64,000 nt of DNA from Stenotrophomonas sp. ASS1. GTDB taxonomy: Bacteria; Pseudomonadota; Gammaproteobacteria; Xanthomonadales; Xanthomonadaceae. A program made the position numbers and the translations under genes. The notes under the pieces are model-generated. The model did not search any database and had not been told where the DNA came from. It saw nothing but the letters and a program-made list of their open reading frames with translations. Within the stretch, counting starts at the first letter, position 1. Each line of letters starts with the position of its first letter. Shown here piece by piece: positions 16,382-25,678 of this stretch. Location: contig NZ_CP031167.1 in assembly GCF_004346925.1 (NCBI RefSeq), forward strand, positions 702,001 through 766,000. The letters run 5' to 3'.

Positions 16382-17308
16382 ATGAAGCTCCAGACAGCCA
16401 GCGCCCTGCTTGTGCTCGCCGCCAGCGGCGTGGCCAGCGCGCAGCCCTCCGATATCGCCCGTGACCACGACAGCATCCTTGCCATGCAGGGTGAGTACAC
16501 CGTGGACTTCGCCTTCGACGAGACCGTGCTGCTGAAGCCGGGCTACGAGCGCGCACCGGCGATGCGCAGTGGCGGCAACGAAGTGGTCATCGTGGTCGAA
16601 GACACGCCGAAGCGCATCGTGCTGCAGCACCTGCTGCTGGACGAGAAGAGCGGCCACATCACCAAGCACTGGCGCCAGGACTGGGTGTACGAAGCACCGA
16701 ACCGTTTCGAGTTCAGTGCCGACCAGACCTGGAAGGTGCGCAGCATTCCGGCGGCGGTGAACCAGGGCGCCTGGACCCAGTGCGTATACGAAGTGAGCGA
16801 CGCACCGCGCTATTGCGGCACCGGCACCTGGACCTACACCAACAACGTGCCGAGCTGGACCAGCGACCTGAGCTGGCGTCCGCTGCCGCGCCGCGAGTAC
16901 ACCAAGCGCAGTGACTACAACGCGCTGGCCGTGATCAACCGCCACACGCTGACCCCGAACGGCTGGACCCACGAGCAGTTCAACACCAAGGTGCAGCGCA
17001 ACGCCGATGGCAGCCAGGTGGAGATCGCCCGCGAGTTCGGCTTCAACGACTACGTGAAGACCACCGAGGTCGACTTCACCCCGGCGCGCAACTACTGGAA
17101 GGCCACCGCCGGTTACTGGGCAAAGGTGCGCCAGCGCTGGGACGGCTTCCTCGGCCAGGCCCCGGGCGTGCACCTGAAGACCAAGATCGACGGCATGGCG
17201 ATGATCATCCCGATGTTCACCCAGGCCGAAGAGATCCAGGCCGGCAAGAAGGTGAAGGACAAGCAGATCGACGACGTGTTCGCCAAGTACGTGGAAAAGG
17301 CCCAGTAG
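16382..17308 (+). CDS. DUF6607 family exported protein
   Basis: A 308-residue protein with a signal peptide (MKLQTASALLVLAASGVASA). The mature part is rich in Trp and Tyr, with segments such as YEVSDAPRYCGTGTWTYTNN, REYTKRSDYNALAVINRHT and the basic C-terminal KKVKDKQIDDVFAKYVEKAQ. It matches what I know of the DUF6607 family, of unknown function, often found beside iron or heme receptors. AAGGAAG precedes the ATG by 6 bases. It is the last gene of the heme locus. Its TAG stop lies in a SMAG-like GTAG. Confidence 0.75.
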   Translation: MKLQTASALLVLAASGVASAQPSDIARDHDSILAMQGEYTVDFAFDETVLLKPGYERAPAMRSGGNEVVIVVEDTPKRIVLQHLLLDEKSGHITKHWRQDWVYEAPNRFEFSADQTWKVRSIPAAVNQGAWTQCVYEVSDAPRYCGTGTWTYTNNVPSWTSDLSWRPLPRREYTKRSDYNALAVINRHTLTPNGWTHEQFNTKVQRNADGSQVEIAREFGFNDYVKTTEVDFTPARNYWKATAGYWAKVRQRWDGFLGQAPGVHLKTKIDGMAMIIPMFTQAEEIQAGKKVKDKQIDDVFAKYVEKAQ

Positions 17309-17328
17309 GTCGAGCCCTGCTCGACTCA
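17305..17328 (+). repeat. SMAG-like palindrome overlapping the DUF6607 stop
   Basis: GTAG followed by GTCGAGC, a short centre and GCTCGAC. The TAG at 17306-17308 is the stop codon of the DUF6607 gene. Confidence 0.7.
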
Positions 17329-17374
17329 TGGCGCGGATCCTCTGGTCAGGTGCCGCGCCGCGTATCCGCTTCTG

Positions 17375-17822
17375 GTAGGTGCCGAGCTTGCTCGGCACGC
17401 TCTTCGCCGGTGATCGCACACCGCATCCACGCGTGGTGTGGATGTGCCGTGCCGGATATCCGCGCCTGGTAGGTGCCGAGCTTGCTCGGCACGCTCTTCG
17501 TTGGCGATTGCACACCGCATCCACGCATGGCGTGGATCTACCGTGCCGCATATCCGCTCCTGGTAGGTGCCGAGCTTGCTCGGCACGCTCTCCATCGGTG
17601 ATCGCACGCCGCATCCACGCATGGCGTGGATCTACCGTGCCTCATGTCCGCTTCTGGTAGGTGCCGAGCTTGCTTGGCACGCTCTTCGCCGGTGATCGCA
17701 CACCGCATCCACGCGTGATGTGGAGGTGCCGTGCCGGATATCTGCTCCTGGTAGGTGCCGAGCTTGCTCGGCACGCTCTCCATCGGTGATCGCACGCTGC
17801 ATCCACGCCATGCGTGGATGCG
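17375..17822 (+). repeat. Tandem array of five 94-bp units built from two SMAG-type palindromes
   Basis: The motif GTAGGTGCCGAGC recurs at 17375, 17469, 17563, 17657 and 17751, exactly 94 bp apart each time. Each unit carries a GTGCCGAGC/GCTCGGCAC palindrome, about 24 bp of spacer, an ATCCACGC/GCGTGGAT palindrome and a GTGCCG-ATATCC linker. A partial unit precedes the first. Units differ by scattered substitutions, some paired across the stems. The array fills the gap between the heme locus and a convergent hypothetical gene and should vary in copy number between strains. Confidence 0.95.
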
Positions 17823-17828
17823 ATGCAC

Positions 17829-18320
17829 TCAGGACGCCGGCCCACTCAAGGTGGTCAGGTCCAGCCCAGCGTCCTGGAACGCACGCAAGGTGGCCTGCAG
17901 GCTGGCCTCGTCATCGCGGGTGCGGACGCCCATTACAGCTTGGTGGCAACGCACTCGATCCGTGCTGCAGGCGCTACGGTCCGGCAGCAGCAGCGCGGTC
18001 TGTGCGACGAGGATCGCCATGTGCGCCACTTCCTTTCTCGGCTTCGGTTGGCCCCGGTAGAACCGGTCGAACTCAGCACGCAGGTCGGCCACCACGTCGG
18101 CATCGCTGCGCGTGCGTGACATGCTGACCGGAACCAGAGAGGTCGGGTGGCCCTCGTGGAAGGCTTGCGCTTCATCAGCCAGCACCGTTTCCAGCACGAA
18201 GGCCTGCACCGCGTCAGGAACATAGCCCTCCGCCGCGCGGGCGCCTGCGGGTAGCACCGCGGCGAACAGTGGGGAACTGGCCAGAAGGATGCGCAGACAG
18301 AGGCCGTATTTCATCTTCAT
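17829..18320 (-). CDS. Hypothetical secreted protein
   Basis: A 163-residue protein with a signal peptide (MKMKYGLCLRILLASSPLFAAVLPAGARA) followed by a mostly helical mature region. Two cysteines sit in RSACSTDRVRCHQAV, probably forming a disulfide in the periplasm. No family was recognised. The ATG at 18320 has AAGGAAT nearby; a second ATG two codons on is possible. The last codons abut the 94-bp array. It is transcribed towards the heme locus. Confidence 0.6.
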   Translation of the reverse strand: MKMKYGLCLRILLASSPLFAAVLPAGARAAEGYVPDAVQAFVLETVLADEAQAFHEGHPTSLVPVSMSRTRSDADVVADLRAEFDRFYRGQPKPRKEVAHMAILVAQTALLLPDRSACSTDRVRCHQAVMGVRTRDDEASLQATLRAFQDAGLDLTTLSGPAS

Positions 18321-18423
18321 TCCTTGAACCTCGGGAGCACGGGAGCAACCTTCCGTGCTTCCGGACGATCTGATCGGGTGGGACGCGCAGCATAGCGCCC
18401 CACCCGAGCGTGTCACGATCGCG

Positions 18424-20940
18424 TCAGGCTTCGCGCAGGGCCAGTGCCGGTGGCGTATGCAGGATCGCGCGCGTACCCCACCAGCCTGCCAGCAGGCTCA
18501 AGCCGATGCCGACCACGCCGCCGATCAGCAGGCCCGGCCACGGCGGCAGCAACGGCAGTTCGAACACCTTCTGCGAGACCGCCACGCCGATCGCAGCGGC
18601 CGCGCCCACCGCCAGCAACGCGGCCAGCGTGCCCAGCGCACCGAATTCCACCAGTACCGCGCCACGCAGCTGGCGCCGGGTCGCGCCCAGCGTGCGCAGC
18701 ACCGCGCTGTCGTAGCGGCGTTCACCGGCCGTGGCCTGCAGCGCGGCCAGCAGTACCAGCACGCCGGCCAGCAGACTGAACACCATCACCAGCTGCACCG
18801 CCTGTGCCACCCGTTCCATCACATCGCGCACCTGCGAGATCACCGCGTCCACGTCCAGCAGCGACAGGTTCGGCTGCGCGCGTACCAGCTCGCCCAGTCC
18901 GGCGGCCTTGCCGGCCGGTAGATGGAATGCCGACAGCAGGTTGTGTGGCGTATCGCCCACCGCATTCGGGTTCAGCAGCACGAAGAAGTTCGGACGGAAG
19001 GTGTTCCAGTCGGCCTTGCGCACGCTGGTGACAGTGAACTCGCGTTCCTGCTCGCCCACCGCAATGGTGATGCGGTCGCCGGGATGCACGCCGTAGCGCT
19101 TGGCCCAGCCGATTTCCACCGAGGCTTCGGCGGCGGTGCTGTCTGCCTTCCAGAAGGTGCCGTTGACCAGTGTGTTGGCCGGCGGGAAGCTGCTGCGCCA
19201 GCTGAAGTTCAACGGCCGGTTCTCGTCGTCGTCATCGCGCTGGCCTTCGCCCTGTGCCGGCTGCCCGTTCTGTTCAGGCGAGCGGTCCACGCGCAGCGGC
19301 GGCTTGCCGTTGATCGCGATCAGACGGCCAGTGGCCATCGGTTCGATGCTGGCGTCGTTGGCGCCCAGTCCACGCAGTGCGGCCAGCACGCTGTCGCGCT
19401 GTTCGGGCTGGATGTTGATCAGGAAGTAGTTCGGCGTATCCGCGGGCAGTCGCTCGCGCCACTGCTGCAGCAGGCCGGGGCCGGTCACCGCCAGCAGCAA
19501 CAGCGCGCACAGCGACAGCGACAGCCCCACCAGCTGCATCACCGCCAGCATCCGGCGCCGGGTCAGCGCGGCCAGTCCCAGCCGCCAGTGGCCATGCAGG
19601 CGGTGCTGCAGGCCGCGCAGCAGCTGCAGCAGCACGAAGCCGACCACGCCGGCCGCCACCGCCAGCGCGGCCAACCCGCCCAGCACCCACAGCGCCAGCT
19701 TGAGATCACCGGTGACCTGCACCGCCAGCAGCAGGCTGGCCGCCAGGGCAGCCACGTAGGCCAGCAGCGAGGCCGGCGGCAGGGCGGCGAAGGAACGGTT
19801 GAGCACCCGCATCGGCGGCACCCCGCGCAGGCGCAGCAGCGGCGGCAGGCCGAAGCCGAACAGCAGCAACAGCCCGATGCCGGCACCGGTCAGCGCAGGC
19901 ATTGCCTCGGGCAGCGGCAGGCGCTGCGGCACCAGGCTGCCCAGCACCTGCACCAGGCCTTCCTGCGCCGCCATGCCCAGGCCGATGCCGAGTGCGCAGG
20001 CCGGCACCGCCAGCATCAGCAGCTGCAGTGCCAGACCGGACAGGATGTCGCGCTGGCGCGCGCCCAGGCAGCGCAGGATCGCCACCTGGTCGATGCGGCG
20101 CAGGGCGAAGCGGTTCGCCGCCAGCGCCGTGGCAACACCGGCCAGCAATACCGCCAGCAGCGCGCTGAGGCCGAGGAAGCGCCCGGCCAGGTCGAACGCC
20201 TGGCGCACGCCACGCTGGGTGTCGTCCACACTCAGCAGGCGCAGGCCCTTCACCTGCGGCAGCAGCCATTGCCGAAGTGCCGCGATCGGCTCTGCTGCTC
20301 CGGCGAACATCAGCCGGTAGTTGATGCGGCTACCCGGACCGAGCAGGCCGGTGCCTTCCACATCGGCGCGGTTGACCAGCAGGGTGGGGGAAAGCGTAAG
20401 CAGGTCGCCGCCGCTGTCCGGCTCGGCCTCGATGATGCCAGCGATGCGCAGCGTGCCAGCGCCGAATTCAAGGTCGTCACCGGCCTTCAGTCCCAGCCCC
20501 TGGAGAAGGCGTGGGTCGGCATAGGCCTGGCCTTTGGCCGGCATGCCGGCGTTGTCGATCAGGGCGCCCCCGGGCGTGGCCCGCACCCGCAGCGTGCCAC
20601 GCAGCGGATAGCCCGCCTGCACCGCCTTGATGCTGGCCATCTGGCTGGCATCACCGTTGAACAGCACGCTGCCGAAGCTGGCGATATGGGTGTAGGCCAG
20701 TCCGCGCCGCTGCGCCTCGTCGGCGAACGCCTGCGGCGGGTCATCGCGCCCGGCGATGCCGAGGTCGCCGCCTAGCATTTCCGCTGCGCTGCCGGTCAGT
20801 GCCAGGTTGACCCGGTTCACCAGCGTGCCGACTGCGGTCATCACCGCCACGCCCAGCACCAGCGCGGCGAACACGGTCAGCAGGTCGCCGGCCAGCGCCT
20901 CGCGGCGCAGCGCGCGCCACGCGTGTTGCAGCAGGTTCAT
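18424..20940 (-). CDS. ybbP: ABC transporter permease, YbbP/FtsX family
   Basis: An 838-residue inner-membrane protein with the FtsX-like permease layout: one N-terminal helix, a large periplasmic domain, a block of helices around residues 245-480, a second periplasmic domain, and three C-terminal helices (from VMERVAQAVQLVMVFSLLAG). ERRYDSAVLRTLGATRRQL is the typical coupling helix before the last helices. YbbP pairs with the ATPase YbbA; the pair belongs to the MacB/LolCDE-like mechanotransmission class and may act on lipids or lipoproteins. The ATG overlaps the ybbA stop in an ATGA junction. Confidence 0.88.
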   Translation of the reverse strand: MNLLQHAWRALRREALAGDLLTVFAALVLGVAVMTAVGTLVNRVNLALTGSAAEMLGGDLGIAGRDDPPQAFADEAQRRGLAYTHIASFGSVLFNGDASQMASIKAVQAGYPLRGTLRVRATPGGALIDNAGMPAKGQAYADPRLLQGLGLKAGDDLEFGAGTLRIAGIIEAEPDSGGDLLTLSPTLLVNRADVEGTGLLGPGSRINYRLMFAGAAEPIAALRQWLLPQVKGLRLLSVDDTQRGVRQAFDLAGRFLGLSALLAVLLAGVATALAANRFALRRIDQVAILRCLGARQRDILSGLALQLLMLAVPACALGIGLGMAAQEGLVQVLGSLVPQRLPLPEAMPALTGAGIGLLLLFGFGLPPLLRLRGVPPMRVLNRSFAALPPASLLAYVAALAASLLLAVQVTGDLKLALWVLGGLAALAVAAGVVGFVLLQLLRGLQHRLHGHWRLGLAALTRRRMLAVMQLVGLSLSLCALLLLAVTGPGLLQQWRERLPADTPNYFLINIQPEQRDSVLAALRGLGANDASIEPMATGRLIAINGKPPLRVDRSPEQNGQPAQGEGQRDDDDENRPLNFSWRSSFPPANTLVNGTFWKADSTAAEASVEIGWAKRYGVHPGDRITIAVGEQEREFTVTSVRKADWNTFRPNFFVLLNPNAVGDTPHNLLSAFHLPAGKAAGLGELVRAQPNLSLLDVDAVISQVRDVMERVAQAVQLVMVFSLLAGVLVLLAALQATAGERRYDSAVLRTLGATRRQLRGAVLVEFGALGTLAALLAVGAAAAIGVAVSQKVFELPLLPPWPGLLIGGVVGIGLSLLAGWWGTRAILHTPPALALREA

Positions 20941-21584
20941 GCCTGCGCCCCACGCTCGACCGGCAGCAGGCGGCCGTCGTCGATGCGGTGGATGTACTGG
21001 CAACGCTGGGCCAGGCGCAGGTCGTGAGTGACCAGCACCAGGGTGGTGCCGCTGCCGGCGTTGAGTTCGAACAGCAGGTCGCTGATGTGCTGGCCGGTGG
21101 CGTGGTCCAGCGAGCCGGTCGGTTCGTCGGCGAACAGAATGCGCGGGCGGGTGACGAAGGCACGTGCCAGTGCCACGCGCTGCTGCTCGCCGCCCGACAA
21201 CTGGCGCGGATAGTGGCGGGCGCGATGGGCCAGGCCGACCTGGGCCAGCACTTCTTCGACCCGCGCCCGGTCTTCGCGCCCAGCCAGTTCCAGCGGCAGC
21301 GCGACATTCTCGGCGGCGGTCAGTGCCGGCAGCAGATGGAAGCTCTGGAACACGAAGCCGACCTCACGCGCGCGCAGCTGGGCGCGGGTCTCCTCGTCCA
21401 GCGCCGCCAGGTCCTGGCCGGCCAGCGCGATGCGGCCGCGGCTGGGCAGGTCCAGCCCGGCCAGCAGGCCGAGCAGGGTGGTCTTGCCGGAACCGGAGGC
21501 GCCGACGATGGCCGCGCTGGTCCCTTCATGGACGGTCAGGATGATGTTGTCCAGTATGTGGACTTCACCCTCCGGGCCCTGCAC
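20937..21584 (-). CDS. ybbA: ABC transporter ATP-binding protein YbbA
   Basis: A 215-residue ATPase of the LolD/MacB type. It has Walker [10 protein letters not shown] near residue 29, a Q-loop in [12 protein letters not shown], the signature [14 protein letters not shown], Walker B RILFADEP and the switch His in LVTHD. The start is uncertain: a GTG at 21584 is used here, but the frame stays open upstream and encodes VAIAVDQVGKS, which looks like the usual first beta-strand. No ATG, GTG or TTG was found for that extension, so a CTG near 21638 is possible. It is divergent from tesA, a common arrangement. Confidence 0.88.
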   Translation of the reverse strand: MQGPEGEVHILDNIILTVHEGTSAAIVGASGSGKTTLLGLLAGLDLPSRGRIALAGQDLAALDEETRAQLRAREVGFVFQSFHLLPALTAAENVALPLELAGREDRARVEEVLAQVGLAHRARHYPRQLSGGEQQRVALARAFVTRPRILFADEPTGSLDHATGQHISDLLFELNAGSGTTLVLVTHDLRLAQRCQYIHRIDDGRLLPVERGAQA

Positions 21585-21659
21585 GGATTTGCCGACCTGG
21601 TCGACGGCGATGGCAACGGACGCGCTGCGGGGGGACAGGCTGTCGATGAGGAGACTCCA

Positions 21660-22304
21660 ATGCGCAAGACGGGATGGAGCCGGCGAGCCGGCGTGATGAT
21701 GGTGCTGCTGCTAGGGTTCCTGCTGCTGCCCGGGCTGGCGTGTGCCAAAGGTCCGGCTGGCACCGTGCTGGTGCTCGGCGACAGCCTCAGTGCTGCCCAC
21801 AATATCCCTGCCGACGCCGGCTGGGTGAGCCTGCTGCAGCAGCGGGTCAGGCAGCAGTCGAAAACGCCGGCGCGCATCGTCAACGCCAGCATGAGCGGGG
21901 AGACCACCGCTGGCGCGCTGACCCGCCTGCCCGGCCTGCTGGCGAAGGAAAAGCCGACCGTGGTGGTGATTGCCCTCGGCGGCAATGACGCACTGCGCGG
22001 GCTGACCCCGGCGCAGGTGCAGGGCAACCTGGAAAAGATGGTGCAGGCCAGCCAGAAGGCCGGTGCCAAGGTGCTGCTGCTGGGCATCGACGTGCCGCCC
22101 AATTACGGGCCAGCCTATCGCCAGCGCCTGGCGGCGGCCTACAAGGCGCTGGCCACGCAGTACAAGGTGCCGCTGCTGCCCTTCCTGCTGGAGGGCGTGG
22201 CCCTGCAGCCGGGCATGATGCAGGCCGACGGGCTGCACCCGACCGCACAGGCGCAGCCGAAGGTGCTGGACAACGTCTGGCCGCTGCTCAGACCGCTGCT
22301 CTGA
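21660..22304 (+). CDS. tesA: Acyl-CoA thioesterase I / lysophospholipase, SGNH family
   Basis: A 214-residue periplasmic hydrolase with a signal peptide ending near GLACAKG. The SGNH blocks are complete: GDSLS with Ser42, GGND with Asn109 and DGLHP with Asp190 and His193. TesA cleaves acyl thioesters, lysophospholipids and aryl esters. AGGAG lies 7 bases before the ATG. The start is about 75 bp from the divergent ybbA GTG, so both promoters must share that gap and overlap any extended ybbA start. Confidence 0.92.
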   Translation: MRKTGWSRRAGVMMVLLLGFLLLPGLACAKGPAGTVLVLGDSLSAAHNIPADAGWVSLLQQRVRQQSKTPARIVNASMSGETTAGALTRLPGLLAKEKPTVVVIALGGNDALRGLTPAQVQGNLEKMVQASQKAGAKVLLLGIDVPPNYGPAYRQRLAAAYKALATQYKVPLLPFLLEGVALQPGMMQADGLHPTAQAQPKVLDNVWPLLRPLL

Positions 22305-22391
22305 ACCGTTTGTTTACCTCTTGACGGAACTTCACATCGCGTCCACCGTCGATCCGGCATGTTTCACAAAGCTGAAGTTAGAGGGAATCAC

Positions 22392-23105
22392 ATGCGTCAG
22401 ACGAAGGAGACCTCCGGCTTGGTGCTGGTGGTCGAAGACAACCGCAACATCTCCGAGATGATCGGGGAATACCTGGAAGGTCGCGGCTTCGAAGTCGACT
22501 ATGCACAGGACGGCCTGGATGGCTATCGCCTTGCGGCGGAAAACAGCTATGACGTCGTGGTGCTCGACTTGATGTTGCCGCGCCTGGATGGCATCGAAGT
22601 GTGCCGTCGCCTGCGCAACGATGCGCGCAAGTCCACCCCGGTGCTGATGCTCACGGCACGCGACACGCTGGACGACAAGCTCACCGGCCTCGGTTTCGGC
22701 GCCGATGACTACCTGACCAAGCCGTTCGCGATCCAGGAGCTGGAAGCCCGCCTGCGCGCGCTGATCCGCCGCGAGCGTCGCCAGGTCGGTTCGGAAGTGC
22801 TGAAGGTCGCCGACCTGGTGCTCGATCCGGTCAGCATGCGTGCCACCCGTGCCGGTACCGAGCTGCAGCTGTCGCCGATCGGCCTGCGCCTGCTGACCAT
22901 CCTGATGCGCGAATCGCCGCGCGTGGTCACCCGCCAGGAGATCGAACGCGAGATCTGGGGCAACGGCCTGCCGGATTCGGACACCCTGCGCAGCCACCTG
23001 TACAACCTGCGCAAGATCATCGACAAGCCGTTCGACCGTCCGCTGCTGCATACCGTGCAGAGTGCCGGCTACCGCATTGCCGACATCGCCCAGCCGATGG
23101 CCTGA
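22392..23105 (+). CDS. OmpR-family response regulator
   Basis: A 237-residue two-domain regulator. The receiver has acidic residues in VVEDN, the phospho-acceptor Asp59 in VVLDLMLP, a Thr in LTARD and Lys in DYLTKPF. The C-terminal winged helix runs from about residue 135 and ends with DTLRSHLYNLRKIIDKP. The start MRQTKETS at 22392 follows a GAGGGA ribosome binding site; an upstream ATG at 22359 is possible but has none. The sensor kinase follows 155 bp downstream and the pair should work together. A TTGACG hexamer lies near 22321. Confidence 0.9.
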   Translation: MRQTKETSGLVLVVEDNRNISEMIGEYLEGRGFEVDYAQDGLDGYRLAAENSYDVVVLDLMLPRLDGIEVCRRLRNDARKSTPVLMLTARDTLDDKLTGLGFGADDYLTKPFAIQELEARLRALIRRERRQVGSEVLKVADLVLDPVSMRATRAGTELQLSPIGLRLLTILMRESPRVVTRQEIEREIWGNGLPDSDTLRSHLYNLRKIIDKPFDRPLLHTVQSAGYRIADIAQPMA

Positions 23106-23260
23106 GCAGGCCCGCGCCGGTGCAGCCGCAGGCCGGGCCGGGCTGCGGCCAGGCACAAGGGCAGGGGATGACCGTCCGGCAGTGCCGCCGGTCATCGCCC
23201 GTGCATCCCAACGGCGCGGTGCGCTGCCTATAATCGCAGCGCTCTGACCGGGACCCCGCA

Positions 23261-24532
23261 ATGCCGCACGGCCTGCCGCGCAAGATCCGTATCGCTTTCA
23301 TCCTGCAGGCAGTGCTGGCCAGCCTGGGCATCCTGCTCGGTGCGTGGCTGGTTTCGCTGGTGATCAAGCACAGCCTGGTCGGCGCCGCCCTGCGCGAGGA
23401 GGCGGCGTACTTCTGGACGCTGCACGAGGCCTCGCCGGTGCAGCCGCCACCCAACACCCAGAACATCCGTGGCTACCTGCTGGAAAGCGGGCAGTCGGCC
23501 CTGTCGTTGCCGGCCAATCTGCGCAACCTGGAGCCCGGCTTCCACGAACTGCCCAAGGACGACCAGCTGGTGCTGGTCGATGTACGCCCGGCCGGTCGCC
23601 TCTACCTGGTATTCCTGCGTTCGCGTGCGGAGATGCTGGCGTTCTGGTTCGGCATCGTGCCGGTGCTGCTGACCCTGCTGGCGGTGTATGGCGCCAGTTG
23701 GGTCACCTATCGTGCGTCCAAGCGCCTGGTATCGCCGGTGAACTGGCTGGCGCGGCGCGTCTCGCGCTGGGACCCGGGCCACCCGGAGGCGGCCGACCTG
23801 GAGCCGAACAAGCTGCCGGCGGACATGCAGGGCGAGACCCGCCAGCTGGCGGCCGCACTGCATTCGCTGGCCAACCGGGTCAGCGCGCACGTGGCGCGCG
23901 AGCGCAATTTCACCCGCGATGCCAGCCATGAACTGCGCACACCGTTGACCGTCATCCGCGTGGCCAGCGACATGGCGCTGGGCGATGACAGCCTGGAGCC
24001 GCGCCTGCGCCGCAGCCTGCAGCGCATCCAGCGTGCAGGCCGTGACATGGAGGCGGTGATCGATGCCTTCCTGATCCTGGCCCGCGAGGCCGACGTCGAG
24101 CCCCAGGTCGAGCTGTTCGACGTCAACGACATCGTCCGCTACGAAGTGGACAACGCCAACGAACTGCTGGGTACGCGCCCGGTGTCGGTGCACCTGCACA
24201 GCGATGGCCCGGTGCAGCTGCATGCGCCGCCGCGGGTGCTGCAGGTGGTGGTCAGCAACCTGGTGCGCAACGCGTGCAGCTATACCGACGAAGGGCGCAT
24301 CGACGTGCATGTGCACAACGATCGGGTGGTGGTGCGCGATACCGGTATCGGCATGTCGGCCGACGCACTGTCGCGGGCCTTCGAGCCGTTCTACCGCGCC
24401 GAGCCGAGCCGCCCGCAGGGTACCGGCCTGGGCCTGTCGATCGTGCGCCGGCTGTGCGATCGCTTTGGCTGGAAGGTCAGCCTGGCCAGCGAGCCGGGTC
24501 AGGGCACCGAGGCCACGGTGATCTTCCGGTAG
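23261..24532 (+). CDS. Sensor histidine kinase
   Basis: A 423-residue inner-membrane kinase. Helices at about 11-34 and 126-150 bracket a roughly 90-residue periplasmic sensor with acidic patches (REEAAYFW, LPKDDQLVLV). A HAMP-like linker leads to the dimerisation helix with phospho-acceptor His223 in ASHELRTPLT. The ATPase domain has NLVRNACSYTD (N box), DTGIGM (G1) and GTGLGLSI (G2). The sensor is small and the signal is unknown. Its regulator is directly upstream, with an 8-bp inverted repeat (GATGACCG/CGGTCATC) in the gap. The gene ends TAG in a GTAG leading into repeat element A. Confidence 0.9.
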   Translation: MPHGLPRKIRIAFILQAVLASLGILLGAWLVSLVIKHSLVGAALREEAAYFWTLHEASPVQPPPNTQNIRGYLLESGQSALSLPANLRNLEPGFHELPKDDQLVLVDVRPAGRLYLVFLRSRAEMLAFWFGIVPVLLTLLAVYGASWVTYRASKRLVSPVNWLARRVSRWDPGHPEAADLEPNKLPADMQGETRQLAAALHSLANRVSAHVARERNFTRDASHELRTPLTVIRVASDMALGDDSLEPRLRRSLQRIQRAGRDMEAVIDAFLILAREADVEPQVELFDVNDIVRYEVDNANELLGTRPVSVHLHSDGPVQLHAPPRVLQVVVSNLVRNACSYTDEGRIDVHVHNDRVVVRDTGIGMSADALSRAFEPFYRAEPSRPQGTGLGLSIVRRLCDRFGWKVSLASEPGQGTEATVIFR

Positions 24533-24604
24533 AGGGCTTTTGCCGGGCTGCGCCCGGCACCCGCCGAGGCGACATCAACATCAAAAGCGGGCATTCCGTG
24601 AAAT

Positions 24605-24708
24605 GGCGGGGCGGTGTGGGTTTGCAGGACACGCCGTAAACCCGTCCATGGGGGCTCGATGGCGCCATCCATGGCGCCAACGGTCCTGCAAACCCACACC
24701 GCCCCGCC
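24605..24708 (+). repeat. Large hairpin repeat, copy A
   Basis: Two arms of 26 bp, 24605-24630 and 24683-24708, are perfectly complementary across a 52-bp loop. The loop holds its own GGCGCCATCC-ATGGCGCC palindrome. Upstream are a GCCGGGC/GCCCGGC palindrome and (ACATCA)-like short repeats, then GCATTCCGTG; downstream is TTCGACAGTTTCCCGCG. The same order of parts recurs at four other places in this window. No coding potential is seen. The 230-bp gap between the kinase and the SGNH hydrolase holds this element and one SMAG. Confidence 0.9.
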
Positions 24709-24732
24709 TTCGACAGTTTCCCGCGATCCGCA

Positions 24733-24755
24733 GTAGATCCACGCCATGCGTGGAT
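24733..24755 (+). repeat. SMAG palindrome, ATCCACGC subtype
   Basis: GTAG start followed by ATCCACGC and GCGTGGAT arms, 8 bp before the end of the convergent SGNH hydrolase gene. Confidence 0.8.
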
Positions 24756-24763
24756 GGGGTTGC

Positions 24764-25465
24764 TCAGTTGCACTTCACCTTCGGCGCCAGCGCCTTGGTC
24801 CAGATCGCATAGCCGGCCGGGGTCATGTGCAGCATGTCCTCGCGGAACAGCGACGCATCCGGCTGGCCGTCGGCGCCCAGCATCGGCGTGTAGACGTCGG
24901 TGAAACCGGTGTTGGGCAGCTTGGCCAGGGCTGCCTTGATCAGCGTGTTGGCCTCGTTGATCGCCGGCAGCAGGTGCGCGCGCGACGGGCTTGGCTTGAT
25001 CGACAGGTACTCCACCTTCGTCTTCGGCAGGTCGCGTTGCACGCGCTGCACGAAGGCAACCACATCGTCGCGCACCTGCACGGCGCTGCGGCCGCTGTTG
25101 AGGTCGTTGTCACCGGCGTAGAAGAACACCTTGCACGGTGCATACGGCACCACGATGCGGTCGGCATACCAGGTGCTGTCACGCACTTCCGAACCGCCGA
25201 AGCCACGGTTGAACACCGGCTGGCCGGGGAAGTCGGCTGCCAGGCCTTCCCACATGCGGATCGAGGAGCTGCCGATGAACTCGATGCCGCCCCGTGGCGG
25301 CGGGCTGGCCTGGTCGGCGCTGGCAAAGTGGGCCATGTCGCCGGCCCAGGCCACGTTGGAGACCTGCTCGGGCACGCGCGGCGGCTTGGCCGGGCTCAGC
25401 GCCTGGGCCAGGGGGGCGGCGGTCAGCAGGCCCAGCATCAGCAGGCAGGTACGGCGACGGGACAT
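24764..25465 (-). CDS. SGNH/GDSL-type hydrolase, exported
   Basis: A 233-residue protein with a signal peptide (MSRRRTCLLMLGLLTAAPLAQA). The catalytic serine is in IEFIGSSSIRMWEGL near residue 65, an oxyanion Gly in GFGGSEV, the Asn in AGDNDLNSG, and the Asp/His pair in EDMLHMTPAGYAIW near 212-218. This is the GDSL_2/platelet-activating-factor acetylhydrolase-like branch, acting on esters in the periplasm or outside. The substrate is unknown. It appears monocistronic. RBS: a GGAGCG stretch lies just before the ATG. Confidence 0.82.
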   Translation of the reverse strand: MSRRRTCLLMLGLLTAAPLAQALSPAKPPRVPEQVSNVAWAGDMAHFASADQASPPPRGGIEFIGSSSIRMWEGLAADFPGQPVFNRGFGGSEVRDSTWYADRIVVPYAPCKVFFYAGDNDLNSGRSAVQVRDDVVAFVQRVQRDLPKTKVEYLSIKPSPSRAHLLPAINEANTLIKAALAKLPNTGFTDVYTPMLGADGQPDASLFREDMLHMTPAGYAIWTKALAPKVKCN

Positions 25466-25678
25466 CAGGCGCTCCAGCAGGGAAGGGGAAAGCCATCATA
25501 GAAGCTGGGGCGGGCCGGGGCTTGCCCCTGGCAGTCCATTCACCGGGCCGGTGCCGGGATGCGGCTGGCGGCCTTGTGGCAAAATGGCGGCCATCTGCCT
25601 ATCCCTGTGCACCCATGATTCCCTGCCGTGCGTCTGAGCGGTCGCTGCGCCGCGCCCCTGTTGCTGGATGTTCCACCC

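Noticed and set aside
17375..17822. CRISPR array
   Set aside because: The units are contiguous 94-bp tandem repeats with no unique spacers, and each contains palindromes of the SMAG type; no cas genes are nearby.
22305..22391. PhoP-box or autoregulatory site upstream of the response regulator
   Set aside because: A GTTTGTTTA stretch near 22309 is suggestive, but a properly spaced direct repeat is not present, so no site is called.
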